A stretch of 33,320 nt of DNA. It comes from Bacteroidales bacterium. GTDB taxonomy: Bacteria; Bacteroidota; Bacteroidia; Bacteroidales; GCA-2748055. Shown in pieces: positions 9,901 to 18,524 of the stretch. Every line of letters starts with the position of its first letter. The first letter of the stretch is position 1. Position numbers and translations under genes: made by a program. The stretch is taken from contig JAGYMF010000006.1 in NCBI GenBank assembly GCA_018400695.1, positions 1 through 33,320 of the forward strand. Direction: 5' to 3'. The notes beneath the pieces are model-generated. The model saw nothing but the letters and a program-made list of their open reading frames with translations. It was not told the DNA's origin and did not search any database.

Positions 9901-11227
9901 TCCTGTTTACATATACCTGGTCATCGAAAACCCTCCTGTCTGTTTCCGGTTCATTGGTCTGATGCCTCATGAGCTCCAGGTAGAGATCTTCTCCGAACAG
10001 CGTTTTATATTCCAGGAGGATCTCCTCAGCTTTCTCCACGGACTGGTTCATGATCGCCTGGGGGATTACCCCACCCAGGCAGGCTGTCGTGACGATGATA
10101 TCTTCGCTGTATTCTTTCAGGATTTCGAAGTCGATCCTTGGCTTATAGTAAAACCCTTCCGTCCAACCCTTTGATACGATTTTCAACAGGTTATGATAAC
10201 CTTTTTTTGATTTGGCGAGCAGCACCAGGTGGTCGTTTCCATCCTGGTTTTTATCCTCCTTGCTATGCCTGGAACGTTTAGCGACATAGGCTTCAACACC
10301 AAGGATGGGTTTGATGCCCCGTTTGACAGCTTCATTATGAAACTCCTTGGCACCAAACATGTTGCCGTGATCAGTAATGGCAATTGCCCGCATGCCGTCA
10401 TCTACCGCTTTGCTGATCAGTTCCGGAATATTGGCCGCTCCATCAAGGATAGAATATTGTGTGTGAACGTGCAGGTGACAGAAACCGGCATCTTCCGGTG
10501 AGATATCCGTTTCCGGGGCAACCATCTCCACCCTTTCATGCGGCTGTTCTTCGGAGACAGGAACCGAGGTGTCGATATCAAATGCTTCGATCCGGTCGGG
10601 ATGTGCTCCGAGGAAAGCCTTGTGGTCCTCGGTCGGTATGTTTAATTTCTCAGGTGATATGATCCTTCTGCGGTAGAGTTCGAAAAATATTCTTGCTGTA
10701 GCATTGACATCAGCAGAGGCATTGTGTGCTTCGGAAAATGTTTCGGAAAACAGAATCTCATACAACTCTTCCAGTTTTGGAGATTTGTACCTGTTGCCGC
10801 GCCCGGGTAATTTGCAGAAATCACGGGTCAGTTCCATCGTGCAGACCGTGGGTGTTGTGAGCATTTTATTGCTGATTCCTGCACGGTGAAATTCCGCTGC
10901 TGTAATATTCAGATCGAATTTTACATTGTGCCCGATGATGAAAGAGGCAGATTCTATGGCCTTGTTAAATTTTGTCAGCGCTTCTGCTACCTGTACACCT
11001 GATGTCATCGCCATGGCAGTAGAGATGCCATGTACTTTTTCAGAAGCATAGGGTATTTCAAATCCATCCGGCCGGATGATCAGGTTTTCAACCTCCAGGA
11101 GTTCTCCGGTCCTGCTATGCAGCTGCCAGGCGATCTGCACGATCCTTGGCCAGTTGTTCAGGTCCTCTATGGGCGCATTGTCTCTTAATGGTAAACCGGT
11201 GGTCTCTGTGTCAAAAATTAGAAACAT
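6995..11227 (-). CDS. dnaE: DNA polymerase III alpha subunit with N-terminal DnaQ-like exonuclease domain and PHP domain
   Basis: N-terminus [13 protein letters not shown]...GHNVKFDL...[11 protein letters not shown] (DEDDh exonuclease); then [18 protein letters not shown] PHP domain; palm motifs [39 protein letters not shown]. Confidence 0.96.
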   Translation of the reverse strand: [1410 protein letters not shown]

Positions 11228-11412
11228 AACAATTATGGAGCTCTATTTAATTAATTATCAGACGGATGTATTTTTGGATGTATAAGGTTAAAGTTAGAAT
11301 ATTTGTACTGATAATGGCCAAGGTGTTGATAAGTTTTCACAATGCAGTCCTGCTGTTTCAGGGATGGGATTTTGTGTCGTGGCCTGGTTTTTGAAGTGAT
11401 AAAACAAAACCA

Positions 11413-11757
11413 ATGATCATGGAAAGAAAAACAGTACTTCTTATATTGGTGCTTTTCATTTTTACCATGGCATCAGCATCTGCTATTTCCATTAGAGAAG
11501 AGGATCCTCTGAAAATCTTCCCTAATCCGGCAGAGAAGCAGCTGATCCTTGAGTTGTGTTCAGATTTATCTGCCCTGCCTGTAATACACGTGATCGATTT
11601 AACCGGAAAAGTTGTTGAGAGATTTGAACGCCTGTTTAGTTTCGAACAGGATGTCTACACAGCAGAACTGGATATCAGTAATATGAAGCCGGGAGTCTAC
11701 TTTATTAAGGTGATCCAGGGCGAGACTGTTTATTCCGGAAAGCTGATGGTGAAGTGA
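11413..11757 (+). CDS. Small secreted protein consisting of signal peptide plus T9SS type A (Por secretion) C-terminal sorting domain
   Basis: KIFPNPAEKQLILEL...VIDLTGKVVERFE...LDISNMKPGVYFIKVIQGETVYSGKLMVK is the canonical sorting-domain pattern. Confidence 0.85.
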   Translation: MIMERKTVLLILVLFIFTMASASAISIREEDPLKIFPNPAEKQLILELCSDLSALPVIHVIDLTGKVVERFERLFSFEQDVYTAELDISNMKPGVYFIKVIQGETVYSGKLMVK

Positions 11758-11780
11758 CGTGTAAAATTCACGTCCCTTTC

Positions 11781-11811
11781 TTTGTAAATATGGAGGGAAA
11801 AGTTACCTTTG
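11781..11811 (+). promoter_or_regulatory. Bacteroidota-type promoter TTTG-N19-TACCTTTG upstream of rpsP
   Basis: TTTG at 11781-11784, 19-nt spacer, TACCTTTG at 11804-11811; matches the described TTTG/TAnnTTTG consensus. Confidence 0.65.
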
Positions 11812-11856
11812 CAGCCACGTTTTTTCAAAGGTTATTTAATTTAATATGTAAAGAGT

Positions 11857-12564
11857 ATGCCTGTTAAAATCAGATTAGCGCGACGAGGTCGCAAGTTTGC
11901 AAAGATCTACTCCATAGTAGTTGCTGATGGCAGGGCGCCACGGGATGGTAAATTTATCGAAGTACTGGGACAATATGATCCCTCTACAAATCCTGCTACC
12001 ATTAAACTCGACTTTGATAAGTCGCTTGAATGGTTGCAAAAAGGCGCTCAACCTACAGACACTTGTAGGGCTATCCTCTCCTATAGAGGAGTATTGTACA
12101 AAAAACACCTGATTGAAGGTGTTAAAAAGGGAGCTTTTGATGAAGAAGAAGCTGAAAAACGATTCCAACGGTGGCTGAGTGAAAAAGAAAATAAGATCCA
12201 GGCCAAGGTAGAAATGCTGAAGAGTGAAGATGAAACTGCCAGGAAGGAAAGAATGGCAGCTGAAAGCAAAGTGAAAGAGGCGCGTGCCCAGGAGATCGAA
12301 AAGCAGCGTTCTGAAATGCTGAAAGAAGAGGCGGGAGAAGAGGCTTCGGAAACAGTTCCAGAAGAGGTTGTGGAAGCACCCAGTGCTGAAGAAGCCAAAG
12401 CGGAACCCAAAGCCGAAGAGGTAAAGGAAGCACCCAAAGCTGAAGAAGCCAAAGCTGAAGAGGTAAAGGAAGCACCCAAAGTTGAAGAAGCCAAAGCTGA
12501 AGAGGTAAAGGAAGATCCCAAGGCTGATGAGTCCGAAGAGAAACCCTCAGAGGACAAAAAATAA
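11857..12564 (+). CDS. rpsP: 30S ribosomal protein S16 with long charged repetitive C-terminal extension
   Basis: [42 protein letters not shown] is S16; C-terminus is Glu/Lys/Ala repeat. Confidence 0.96.
   Translation: MPVKIRLARRGRKFAKIYSIVVADGRAPRDGKFIEVLGQYDPSTNPATIKLDFDKSLEWLQKGAQPTDTCRAILSYRGVLYKKHLIEGVKKGAFDEEEAEKRFQRWLSEKENKIQAKVEMLKSEDETARKERMAAESKVKEARAQEIEKQRSEMLKEEAGEEASETVPEEVVEAPSAEEAKAEPKAEEVKEAPKAEEAKAEEVKEAPKVEEAKAEEVKEDPKADESEEKPSEDKK
12388..12525 (+). repeat. In-frame tandem repeat in rpsP: one 54-nt and two 42-nt units (14 aa unit [14 protein letters not shown])
   Basis: GAAGAAGCC unit starts at 12388, 12442 and 12484; units 2 and 3 are exactly 42 nt; unit 1 carries 12 extra nt. 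Confidence 0.85.
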
Positions 12565-12575
12565 ATTCCCAAAGC

Positions 12576-13088
12576 ATGTCATATCGGGGGAGCCATATTG
12601 GAACCCTTATTAAACCACATGGTTTTAGAGGTGACCTGCTTTTAAAGGGTAGAAAAGAGATTCTTACTGAACTCCAAACAGGGATGCCATTGTTCATTGA
12701 AATAGATGGACAGCGGATCCCTTTTTTTATTGAAGAAATTGAGGCAGATGATACCGGTGGCCGCTGCCTTGTCAGGTTCGGTTTTATAGGATCGGATGAA
12801 GAAGCCCGAAGGTTTGTTGGTTGTCAGGTGTTTGATACATTGGTGCCAGACAAGAGGGATGTCCCGGCGTGGAATCATTTGCGTGATTATATCGGTTTTA
12901 TGGTCACAGATACACGCAGTGGAAATGAATACAAGGTGACTGACTTTATGGATAATCACGAAAACCCTTTGCTGATCATTGATAAAGAGGGAGTGGAGGT
13001 GATGTTGCCGGTAAATGCCGATTATATTTTATCTGTCGACAGTAAGAAAAAAAAGATTGTGGCGGCATTTCCTGATGGATTGATTTGA
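12576..13088 (+). CDS. rimM: Ribosome maturation factor RimM
   Basis: SYRGSHIGTLIKPHGFRGDLLLKG and C-terminal PRC-like region VMLPVNADYILSVDSKKKKIVAAFPDGL; directly follows rpsP. Confidence 0.93.
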   Translation: MSYRGSHIGTLIKPHGFRGDLLLKGRKEILTELQTGMPLFIEIDGQRIPFFIEEIEADDTGGRCLVRFGFIGSDEEARRFVGCQVFDTLVPDKRDVPAWNHLRDYIGFMVTDTRSGNEYKVTDFMDNHENPLLIIDKEGVEVMLPVNADYILSVDSKKKKIVAAFPDGLI

Positions 13089-13113
13089 GTTTACGCTGCC
13101 ACTTTCAGGGTTA

Positions 13114-13674
13114 TTAGCGCAGAATGCTGAATTCACCACCCAAACCCAGTTTGATAATTGACGAGGGCTTTGAACGTGTCATGTCCTCCTGCCTCCATTG
13201 TACAACGTAATCTGCCTGTGTCAGAATGACGTCTTCAATCTCACTGAAATTTCCCGGTGCACGGGTTCCTGAGGTATTTGCCGAGGTGGAGACGATCGGT
13301 TTCCTGAACCTGGAAAGCAGTTCGGAACAAAATAGATCGGTCGTTACCCGGATGCCAATCGTAAGATCTTCACTGATGAGATTTTTGGCAAGGTTTTTTG
13401 CTCCCGGGTAGATGATCGTCAGAGGATCAGTTGCAGCTTCGAGTAGGTCCCATGCAACATCCGGGACCTGTTCTACGTAAGAGGACAGCAAAGCTTCATT
13501 ATGAATTAGCACAAGCATGCTTTTTGTGTCAGACCGCTGTTTCATTGCGTATATCCTGGAGACAGCCTTTTCATTCGTGGCATCGCAGCCGATCCCCCAG
13601 ATGGTCTCTGTTGGATAAACAATGATTCCACCGTTTCGCAAAACTTCAAGTGTTTTATTGATGTCTTCTTTCAT
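13114..13674 (-). CDS. tsaC: L-threonylcarbamoyladenylate synthase (Sua5/YciO/YrdC family)
   Basis: GGIIVYPTETIWGIGCDATNEKAVSRIYAMKQR; STSANTSGTRAPGNF. Start at the second Met gives an ATGA overlap with the upstream glycosyltransferase stop. Confidence 0.9.
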   Translation of the reverse strand: MKEDINKTLEVLRNGGIIVYPTETIWGIGCDATNEKAVSRIYAMKQRSDTKSMLVLIHNEALLSSYVEQVPDVAWDLLEAATDPLTIIYPGAKNLAKNLISEDLTIGIRVTTDLFCSELLSRFRKPIVSTSANTSGTRAPGNFSEIEDVILTQADYVVQWRQEDMTRSKPSSIIKLGLGGEFSILR

Positions 13675-14789
13675 TTCATGCATTGCTGGTATATTTCAAA
13701 TAATTTCGGAATGGTTTTTTCCTCTCTGAACAGTTTTGCATGCGCTGTTCCTTTTTTAATCAGGCTTTCCCTTAATTCCCGGTCAACTGAAATTTTATTA
13801 ATTGCTGTTGCAAGTTGATCTGCATTTCCGGGTTCAACAAATAGTCCGCCGTTACCAGCTGTTTCTTCAAGGCAGCCTCCCGCTGATGTAATTACTGGAA
13901 TGCGGGAGTTTAGTGCCTCTAAAACAGGGATGCCAAATCCTTCATACCTGCTGGGATAGATAAACATATTTGCCTGCTGGTAGACTGCCGGAAGATCAGC
14001 ATTGTCGATGTGGTGATGAAAATGAATGTTCCGGACTTTCTTTTCTTCAATATATCTTTTCACCTGTTCATAATAGGTCGTCTTTCTTCCAACGGCAACC
14101 AGGGGAATATCAATTTCGTTTTCATGGATCGCACGGATGATGGTCAGCAATTCTTTTCGCTCCTCAATGGTTCCTACGTACAGCAGAAATTTTTTGGGGA
14201 GGTTATATTTTTTCGCGGTACTTTGCAGTATAGCTTCAGGCTGTATGTTATAAAACCACGGATTGCATCCCTGGTAAACAACCCTGATTTTTTGTTTATC
14301 TGCATCAAGCAATTGTACGATATCATCGCGTGTCTGCTTGCTGATAGCAATGATCCTGTCGGCTGTTTTTACGGCATGACTGACTTTCCTGAAGTAGATG
14401 CGCCGGTCAATCGGCGGATACAGATCAGGGTAGCGCATAAAGATAAGGTCGTGGATGGTTACGACACTCTTCATGCCGGTTTTTTCGATACCAAAAGGTA
14501 TTTCATTGGAAAGACCGTGGTAAATATCAGTTTTATTATTGACCAATTGCCTGGCCAGTCCGAATGTGCGCCAGTATCCTTTTAGCTGTTTTGACCAGAT
14601 GGTTGACGGTGTGCAAATTTCGGCATTCGAAGGGGGGGTAAACAGTCCGGAATTTTTTGTCGATGGGGTGTATAGCGTATACTCATTTTCAGGAAATATG
14701 CGGCAGAGCCCATGGATGGTTGAACGGCTGTAATTCCCCAGTCCGGTTCTATTGGTGAATGCCCGTTTTGCATCAAATCCTATCCGCAT
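13671..14789 (-). CDS. Glycosyltransferase family 4-type (GT-B fold)
   Basis: MRIGFDAKRAFTNRTGLGNYSRSTIHGL; PSRYEGFGIPVLEALNSRIPVITSAGGCLEETAGNGGLFVEPGN donor-binding motif. Confidence 0.92.
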   Translation of the reverse strand: MRIGFDAKRAFTNRTGLGNYSRSTIHGLCRIFPENEYTLYTPSTKNSGLFTPPSNAEICTPSTIWSKQLKGYWRTFGLARQLVNNKTDIYHGLSNEIPFGIEKTGMKSVVTIHDLIFMRYPDLYPPIDRRIYFRKVSHAVKTADRIIAISKQTRDDIVQLLDADKQKIRVVYQGCNPWFYNIQPEAILQSTAKKYNLPKKFLLYVGTIEERKELLTIIRAIHENEIDIPLVAVGRKTTYYEQVKRYIEEKKVRNIHFHHHIDNADLPAVYQQANMFIYPSRYEGFGIPVLEALNSRIPVITSAGGCLEETAGNGGLFVEPGNADQLATAINKISVDRELRESLIKKGTAHAKLFREEKTIPKLFEIYQQCMK

Positions 14790-15601
14790 CAGACGGCTAC
14801 GTTATATTCGCGTAAAGCATCGTTCAGGGAAGTTTTCAGGTCTGTGGAGGGTTTTCGCTTACCAACAATCAGTGCACAAGGTACCTGGTAATCACCGGCA
14901 GGAAATGACTTGGTGAAGGTGCCCGGTATCACAACTGAACGGGAGGGAACAACCCCCTTGTATTCTATTGGATCAGAACCTGAAACATCAATGATGCGGG
15001 TGGAACGGGTAATTGTAACATTGGCCCCGAGAACCGCTTCACTTTCTACCCTGACCCCTTCAACTACAATGCAACGAGAGCCTATAAAACAATGATCTTC
15101 AATAATTACAGGTGCCGCTTGTACCGGTTCAAGTACACCGCCAATGCCTGTGCCTCCGCTGAGGTGAACATGTTTGCCAATCTGTGCGCACGATCCGACC
15201 GTAGCCCATGTATCAACCATGGTGCCGGTATCTACAAAAGCACCTATGTTGATGTAGGAGGGCATCATGATCACTCCTTTTGAGATGTATGACCCGTACC
15301 TTGCAATGGCATGGGGCACTACCCTGATACCTTTTTCCATGTATCCGCTCTTTAGCGGGATCTTGTCATGAAATTCAAATGGAGGAATCTCTATGGTCTC
15401 CATTTTCCTAATGGGAAAATAGAGAATTACGGCTTTTTTTATCCACTCATTTACTATCCACTCTTCCCCTCTTTTCTCTGCCACCCTGAGCAAGCCTTTA
15501 TCGAGCATTTCAATGACATCTGCAATCGTATCCTGAACGCTTTTCTCTTTTAACAGCGCCCTGTCTTTCCATGCGCTTTCAATAATCTTCCGGTGTTCCA
15601 T
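14789..15601 (-). CDS. dapD: 2,3,4,5-tetrahydropyridine-2,6-dicarboxylate N-succinyltransferase
   Basis: Left-handed hexapeptide region MPSYINIGAFVDTGTMVDTWATVGSCAQIGKHVHLSGGTGIGGVLEPVQAAPVIIEDHCFIGSRCIVVEGV is DapD. Confidence 0.95.
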   Translation of the reverse strand: MEHRKIIESAWKDRALLKEKSVQDTIADVIEMLDKGLLRVAEKRGEEWIVNEWIKKAVILYFPIRKMETIEIPPFEFHDKIPLKSGYMEKGIRVVPHAIARYGSYISKGVIMMPSYINIGAFVDTGTMVDTWATVGSCAQIGKHVHLSGGTGIGGVLEPVQAAPVIIEDHCFIGSRCIVVEGVRVESEAVLGANVTITRSTRIIDVSGSDPIEYKGVVPSRSVVIPGTFTKSFPAGDYQVPCALIVGKRKPSTDLKTSLNDALREYNVAV

Positions 15602-15708
15602 AAAGTATCTTTTAATGCCGTGAAATTAACTAAAATTATCAGGCACTTCAAGAAAACCTTGAATTCACGGGTTTAAACGTCTTCAGTTTTTCTGAAAATG
15701 CATGAAAA

Positions 15709-16557
15709 TCAGGTAAGGTTGCGGTCCTGGATCTTCCGATTATTCTTTTTGATTGCCAGTTTTATTACCCTTCCTGTTATATAGATGATTACCAGGCTGA
15801 AAATGATTGTGGCACCGGAGGGTATGTCAAGGTAATAGGAGGCGGTCAGCCCCAGGAAAGCACCAAAAAAACCGATAATCACCGACCAGAAGAGGATCTT
15901 TCCGAAATTGCTGGTGAAGAGGTTGGCTGTGTTCTGCGGAATGGTGAGCAGGCTTAATACCAGGATGATTCCTGCTACACGGATGCTTAACACGATTGTA
16001 AGCGCTACCAGTACGATCAGCAGGTAATTGACAAGCATCACGGGAATTCCCCTTGTCTGGGCGAACTGTTCATCAAACGATACAAATAGAATAATTCTGT
16101 AAAACAGGATGAATACCAGTGACACAATTATTGTCAGGGCAAGCATCAACGTAAGGTCGACCTTGGTAACCGTGATGATGCTTCCGAAGAGAAAGCTCAT
16201 GAGATTCGGAGAATACCCGGGTGTAAGATAGATGAAAATGATTCCGATGGCCATGCCCAGGGACCACATGACAGCGATGAGGGAATCGTTCCTGATTAGT
16301 TTTTTCCGGGTTAGGTTTTCGGTGGTTATGGCAGCAATGAGTGCAAAAACCGCTGCACCTGCCATGGGGGGCCATCCGAAGAAGTAACTGATCCCCACTC
16401 CTCCGAATGAGGCATGGGTGATTCCCCCGCTGATAAATACCATTCTTCTGGCGACGATATAGGTTCCAATAAGTCCGCAGGATACTGACATCAGGAAGGC
16501 TGCTGAGAAGGCGTTCCTGAAAAACTCATATTCAAATAGGTGGATCAGTTCCATCAT
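15709..16557 (-). CDS. znuB: Metal (zinc/manganese-type) ABC transporter permease
   Basis: Hydrophobic ZnuB-like protein (FISGGITHASFGGVGISYFFGW); likely start at MMELIHLFEYEF, whose ATG forms TAATG with the upstream stop. Confidence 0.87.
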   Translation of the reverse strand: MMELIHLFEYEFFRNAFSAAFLMSVSCGLIGTYIVARRMVFISGGITHASFGGVGISYFFGWPPMAGAAVFALIAAITTENLTRKKLIRNDSLIAVMWSLGMAIGIIFIYLTPGYSPNLMSFLFGSIITVTKVDLTLMLALTIIVSLVFILFYRIILFVSFDEQFAQTRGIPVMLVNYLLIVLVALTIVLSIRVAGIILVLSLLTIPQNTANLFTSNFGKILFWSVIIGFFGAFLGLTASYYLDIPSGATIIFSLVIIYITGRVIKLAIKKNNRKIQDRNLT

Positions 16558-17303
16558 TATTTTTGTTTGTGTTGACCCATAACACGATGAGGTACTGGTC
16601 CATGTGTTACCAGTTCGATCGGACAATTATAGACTTTGAGCTGCTCATTCGAGATCTCATTGGATGGATGGTAATGCAGTCCGCCGTTGACACATGCAAT
16701 GGATTTAATATAAGGTGATATGGTGCCCACATCATGGGTTACAAGGAGAATAGCGATGTTCTTATTCAATTCCACAAGAATCTTGTAAAGCTCCTGTTCA
16801 AACCGGTTGTCTACATAGGTGTTCGGTTCGTCCAGAATCAGCAATTTTGGAGAAGAGATAATGGCCCTGGCAAGCATGGTACGTTGTAGCTCTCCTCCTG
16901 AAAGTTCACCTATGGGACGCTGACTGAAAGCTGTCATGCTTACGGAATCAAGTACATGCTCAACTTTTGCAACAGATGCGGGATTTCTTTTTGGTTTGAT
17001 ATTCATACCGGTAGACAAACCCGACAGCACTACATCGGTGACTGTGATTGGAAAATGGTCATCAAACTGGTTTACCTGGGGCAGGTACCCGATATCATGT
17101 TTCCCGATGTTGCGTGTAACACTACCCTCATTGGGTTTTAGCAGCCCGAGAATGATTTTAAGCAGCGTGGTTTTTCCTCCACCGTTGGGACCAATGATCC
17201 CGATGAAATCCTGTTGAAGAATGTCCAGGCTGACATTTTTCAGAACGGGATTTCCTGAATAGGAGGCTGCCACTTTGTGTAGTGAAATGATTGGTTTGCT
17301 CAT
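16557..17303 (-). CDS. znuC: Metal ABC transporter ATP-binding protein
   Basis: Walker A GPNGGGKTTLLK, signature LSGGELQR, Walker B KLLILDEPNTYVD. Confidence 0.92.
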   Translation of the reverse strand: MSKPIISLHKVAASYSGNPVLKNVSLDILQQDFIGIIGPNGGGKTTLLKIILGLLKPNEGSVTRNIGKHDIGYLPQVNQFDDHFPITVTDVVLSGLSTGMNIKPKRNPASVAKVEHVLDSVSMTAFSQRPIGELSGGELQRTMLARAIISSPKLLILDEPNTYVDNRFEQELYKILVELNKNIAILLVTHDVGTISPYIKSIACVNGGLHYHPSNEISNEQLKVYNCPIELVTHGPVPHRVMGQHKQK

Positions 17304-18190
17304 TTAAGGTACTCTTTGAGTTTTTCCGTGATGTGGTACATCTGATCCATCCATTCAGGATCAAGCGGATTTATTTGTACGATTTGTGCACCAGTCTCAT
17401 TGGCCAGTACCTCTGCGTTTTTCTGATCAAACTGCATCTGCAGGAAGATAACCCTGATGTCATTTTTAATGCCTGTATCAATCAGCTTTTTCATGTGAGC
17501 GGAAGAGGGTGTTTTGCCTCCCAGTTCCAGCGGATGCTGATCCAGTCTGTAATCCCTGGCAAAGTAAGACAAAGAGGGATGATAGGTAAAAAAACTCACT
17601 GATTTCAGGTTGGTCAGCTCATTGGAGATATATTGGTCCAGGCTATCAAGATCTGTAAGAAAGGCTTCAAGGTTGGTATCGAAAATTTCCTTGTGTGCAG
17701 GATATTTGAGAGACAGTGCCTCGTGAATATTCCTGGCGATGATCTTTACATTTTTTGGTGAAAGCCAGGTATGGGGATCGACACCGCCGTGCTGGTGACC
17801 GTGGTCATGGTCAGCATGATGTATATTCTCTTGCATCTTTTTTTCCATGATCAGGTCAATGCCATCGGAGAGGTCAATAATGGTCATGCTGTCGTTTGTG
17901 GCTGCAAGTTTATCCATCCATGCCATTTCAAAACCAGTGTATCCCATTTTGAAATACAGGTCTGTTTTTGTCAAAGATGCAAGTTGTGAAGGTGTGGGAT
18001 CGTAGGTTGCAGGACTGGCGCCCGGTGGAACCATCACATTCACAGGAAAAAGATCGCCAGCAATCCTGGTAACGAAATATTTCTGTGGGAGAATACTGAC
18101 CGAGATCTCTTGTGCGCCGGAGGAATCTTTTTGATTGCTGCAGCTTACAATGATCAGGGTCATAAGAATGATAATGCTGTGTTTTTTCAT
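17300..18190 (-). CDS. znuA: Zinc ABC transporter substrate-binding lipoprotein
   Basis: Lipobox-like MKKHSIIILMTLIIVSCSNQ; His-rich loop HHADHDHGHQHGGVDPHTWLSP typical of ZnuA. Start moved to Met at 18190. Confidence 0.9.
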   Translation of the reverse strand: MKKHSIIILMTLIIVSCSNQKDSSGAQEISVSILPQKYFVTRIAGDLFPVNVMVPPGASPATYDPTPSQLASLTKTDLYFKMGYTGFEMAWMDKLAATNDSMTIIDLSDGIDLIMEKKMQENIHHADHDHGHQHGGVDPHTWLSPKNVKIIARNIHEALSLKYPAHKEIFDTNLEAFLTDLDSLDQYISNELTNLKSVSFFTYHPSLSYFARDYRLDQHPLELGGKTPSSAHMKKLIDTGIKNDIRVIFLQMQFDQKNAEVLANETGAQIVQINPLDPEWMDQMYHITEKLKEYLK

Positions 18191-18218
18191 CGATCGATTA
18201 TTTATGTAGTACTTGCGT

Positions 18219-18524
18219 CTATTTGATGTTGTATTTTTTAAACCTGAAAAGAGGAGTGCCTTTGGGAGGTACCGGATCATGGCCGTGTCCACCCCAGGGA
18301 TGACAACTTAGTATTCTTCTTGTACCCATCAGCAGGCCTTTTATGGGACCGTGCACCTTAAGCGCTTCTATGGCATATTCCGAACAGGTAGGTACATACC
18401 TGCAAGTCCCCGGAAGCATCGGCGAGATCAGCCACTGATAGAGCTTCACGGGGATGATCAGCAGAAATGAGATTCCAGCGCTGATCCATTGAACCAGGAG
18501 AAAGCGGTTTGTCCTCTCTTTCAT
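18219..18524 (-). CDS. yidD: Membrane protein insertion efficiency factor YidD
   Basis: [60 protein letters not shown] is YidD. ATG at 18524 gives an ATGA overlap with the fur-family stop. Confidence 0.93.
   Translation of the reverse strand: MKERTNRFLLVQWISAGISFLLIIPVKLYQWLISPMLPGTCRYVPTCSEYAIEALKVHGPIKGLLMGTRRILSCHPWGGHGHDPVPPKGTPLFRFKKYNIK

Noticed and set aside
9566-10174. 202-aa plus-strand ORF
   Set aside because: Antisense to conserved dnaE sequence; shadow ORF.
11228-11412. Possible structured RNA between dnaE and the sorting-domain gene
   Set aside because: No convincing stem or known RNA motif found by eye.
12388-12525. Possible CRISPR or mini-satellite array
   Set aside because: Repeats are directly adjacent without spacers and encode an in-frame protein tail of S16.
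12081-12697. Two minus-strand Ser/Leu-rich repetitive ORFs (12081-12572, 12122-12697)
   Set aside because: They are reverse-frame readings of the rpsP repeat tail and rimM start; low-complexity artefacts.
14010-14585. 191-aa plus-strand ORF
   Set aside because: Antisense to the glycosyltransferase; no recognisable family.
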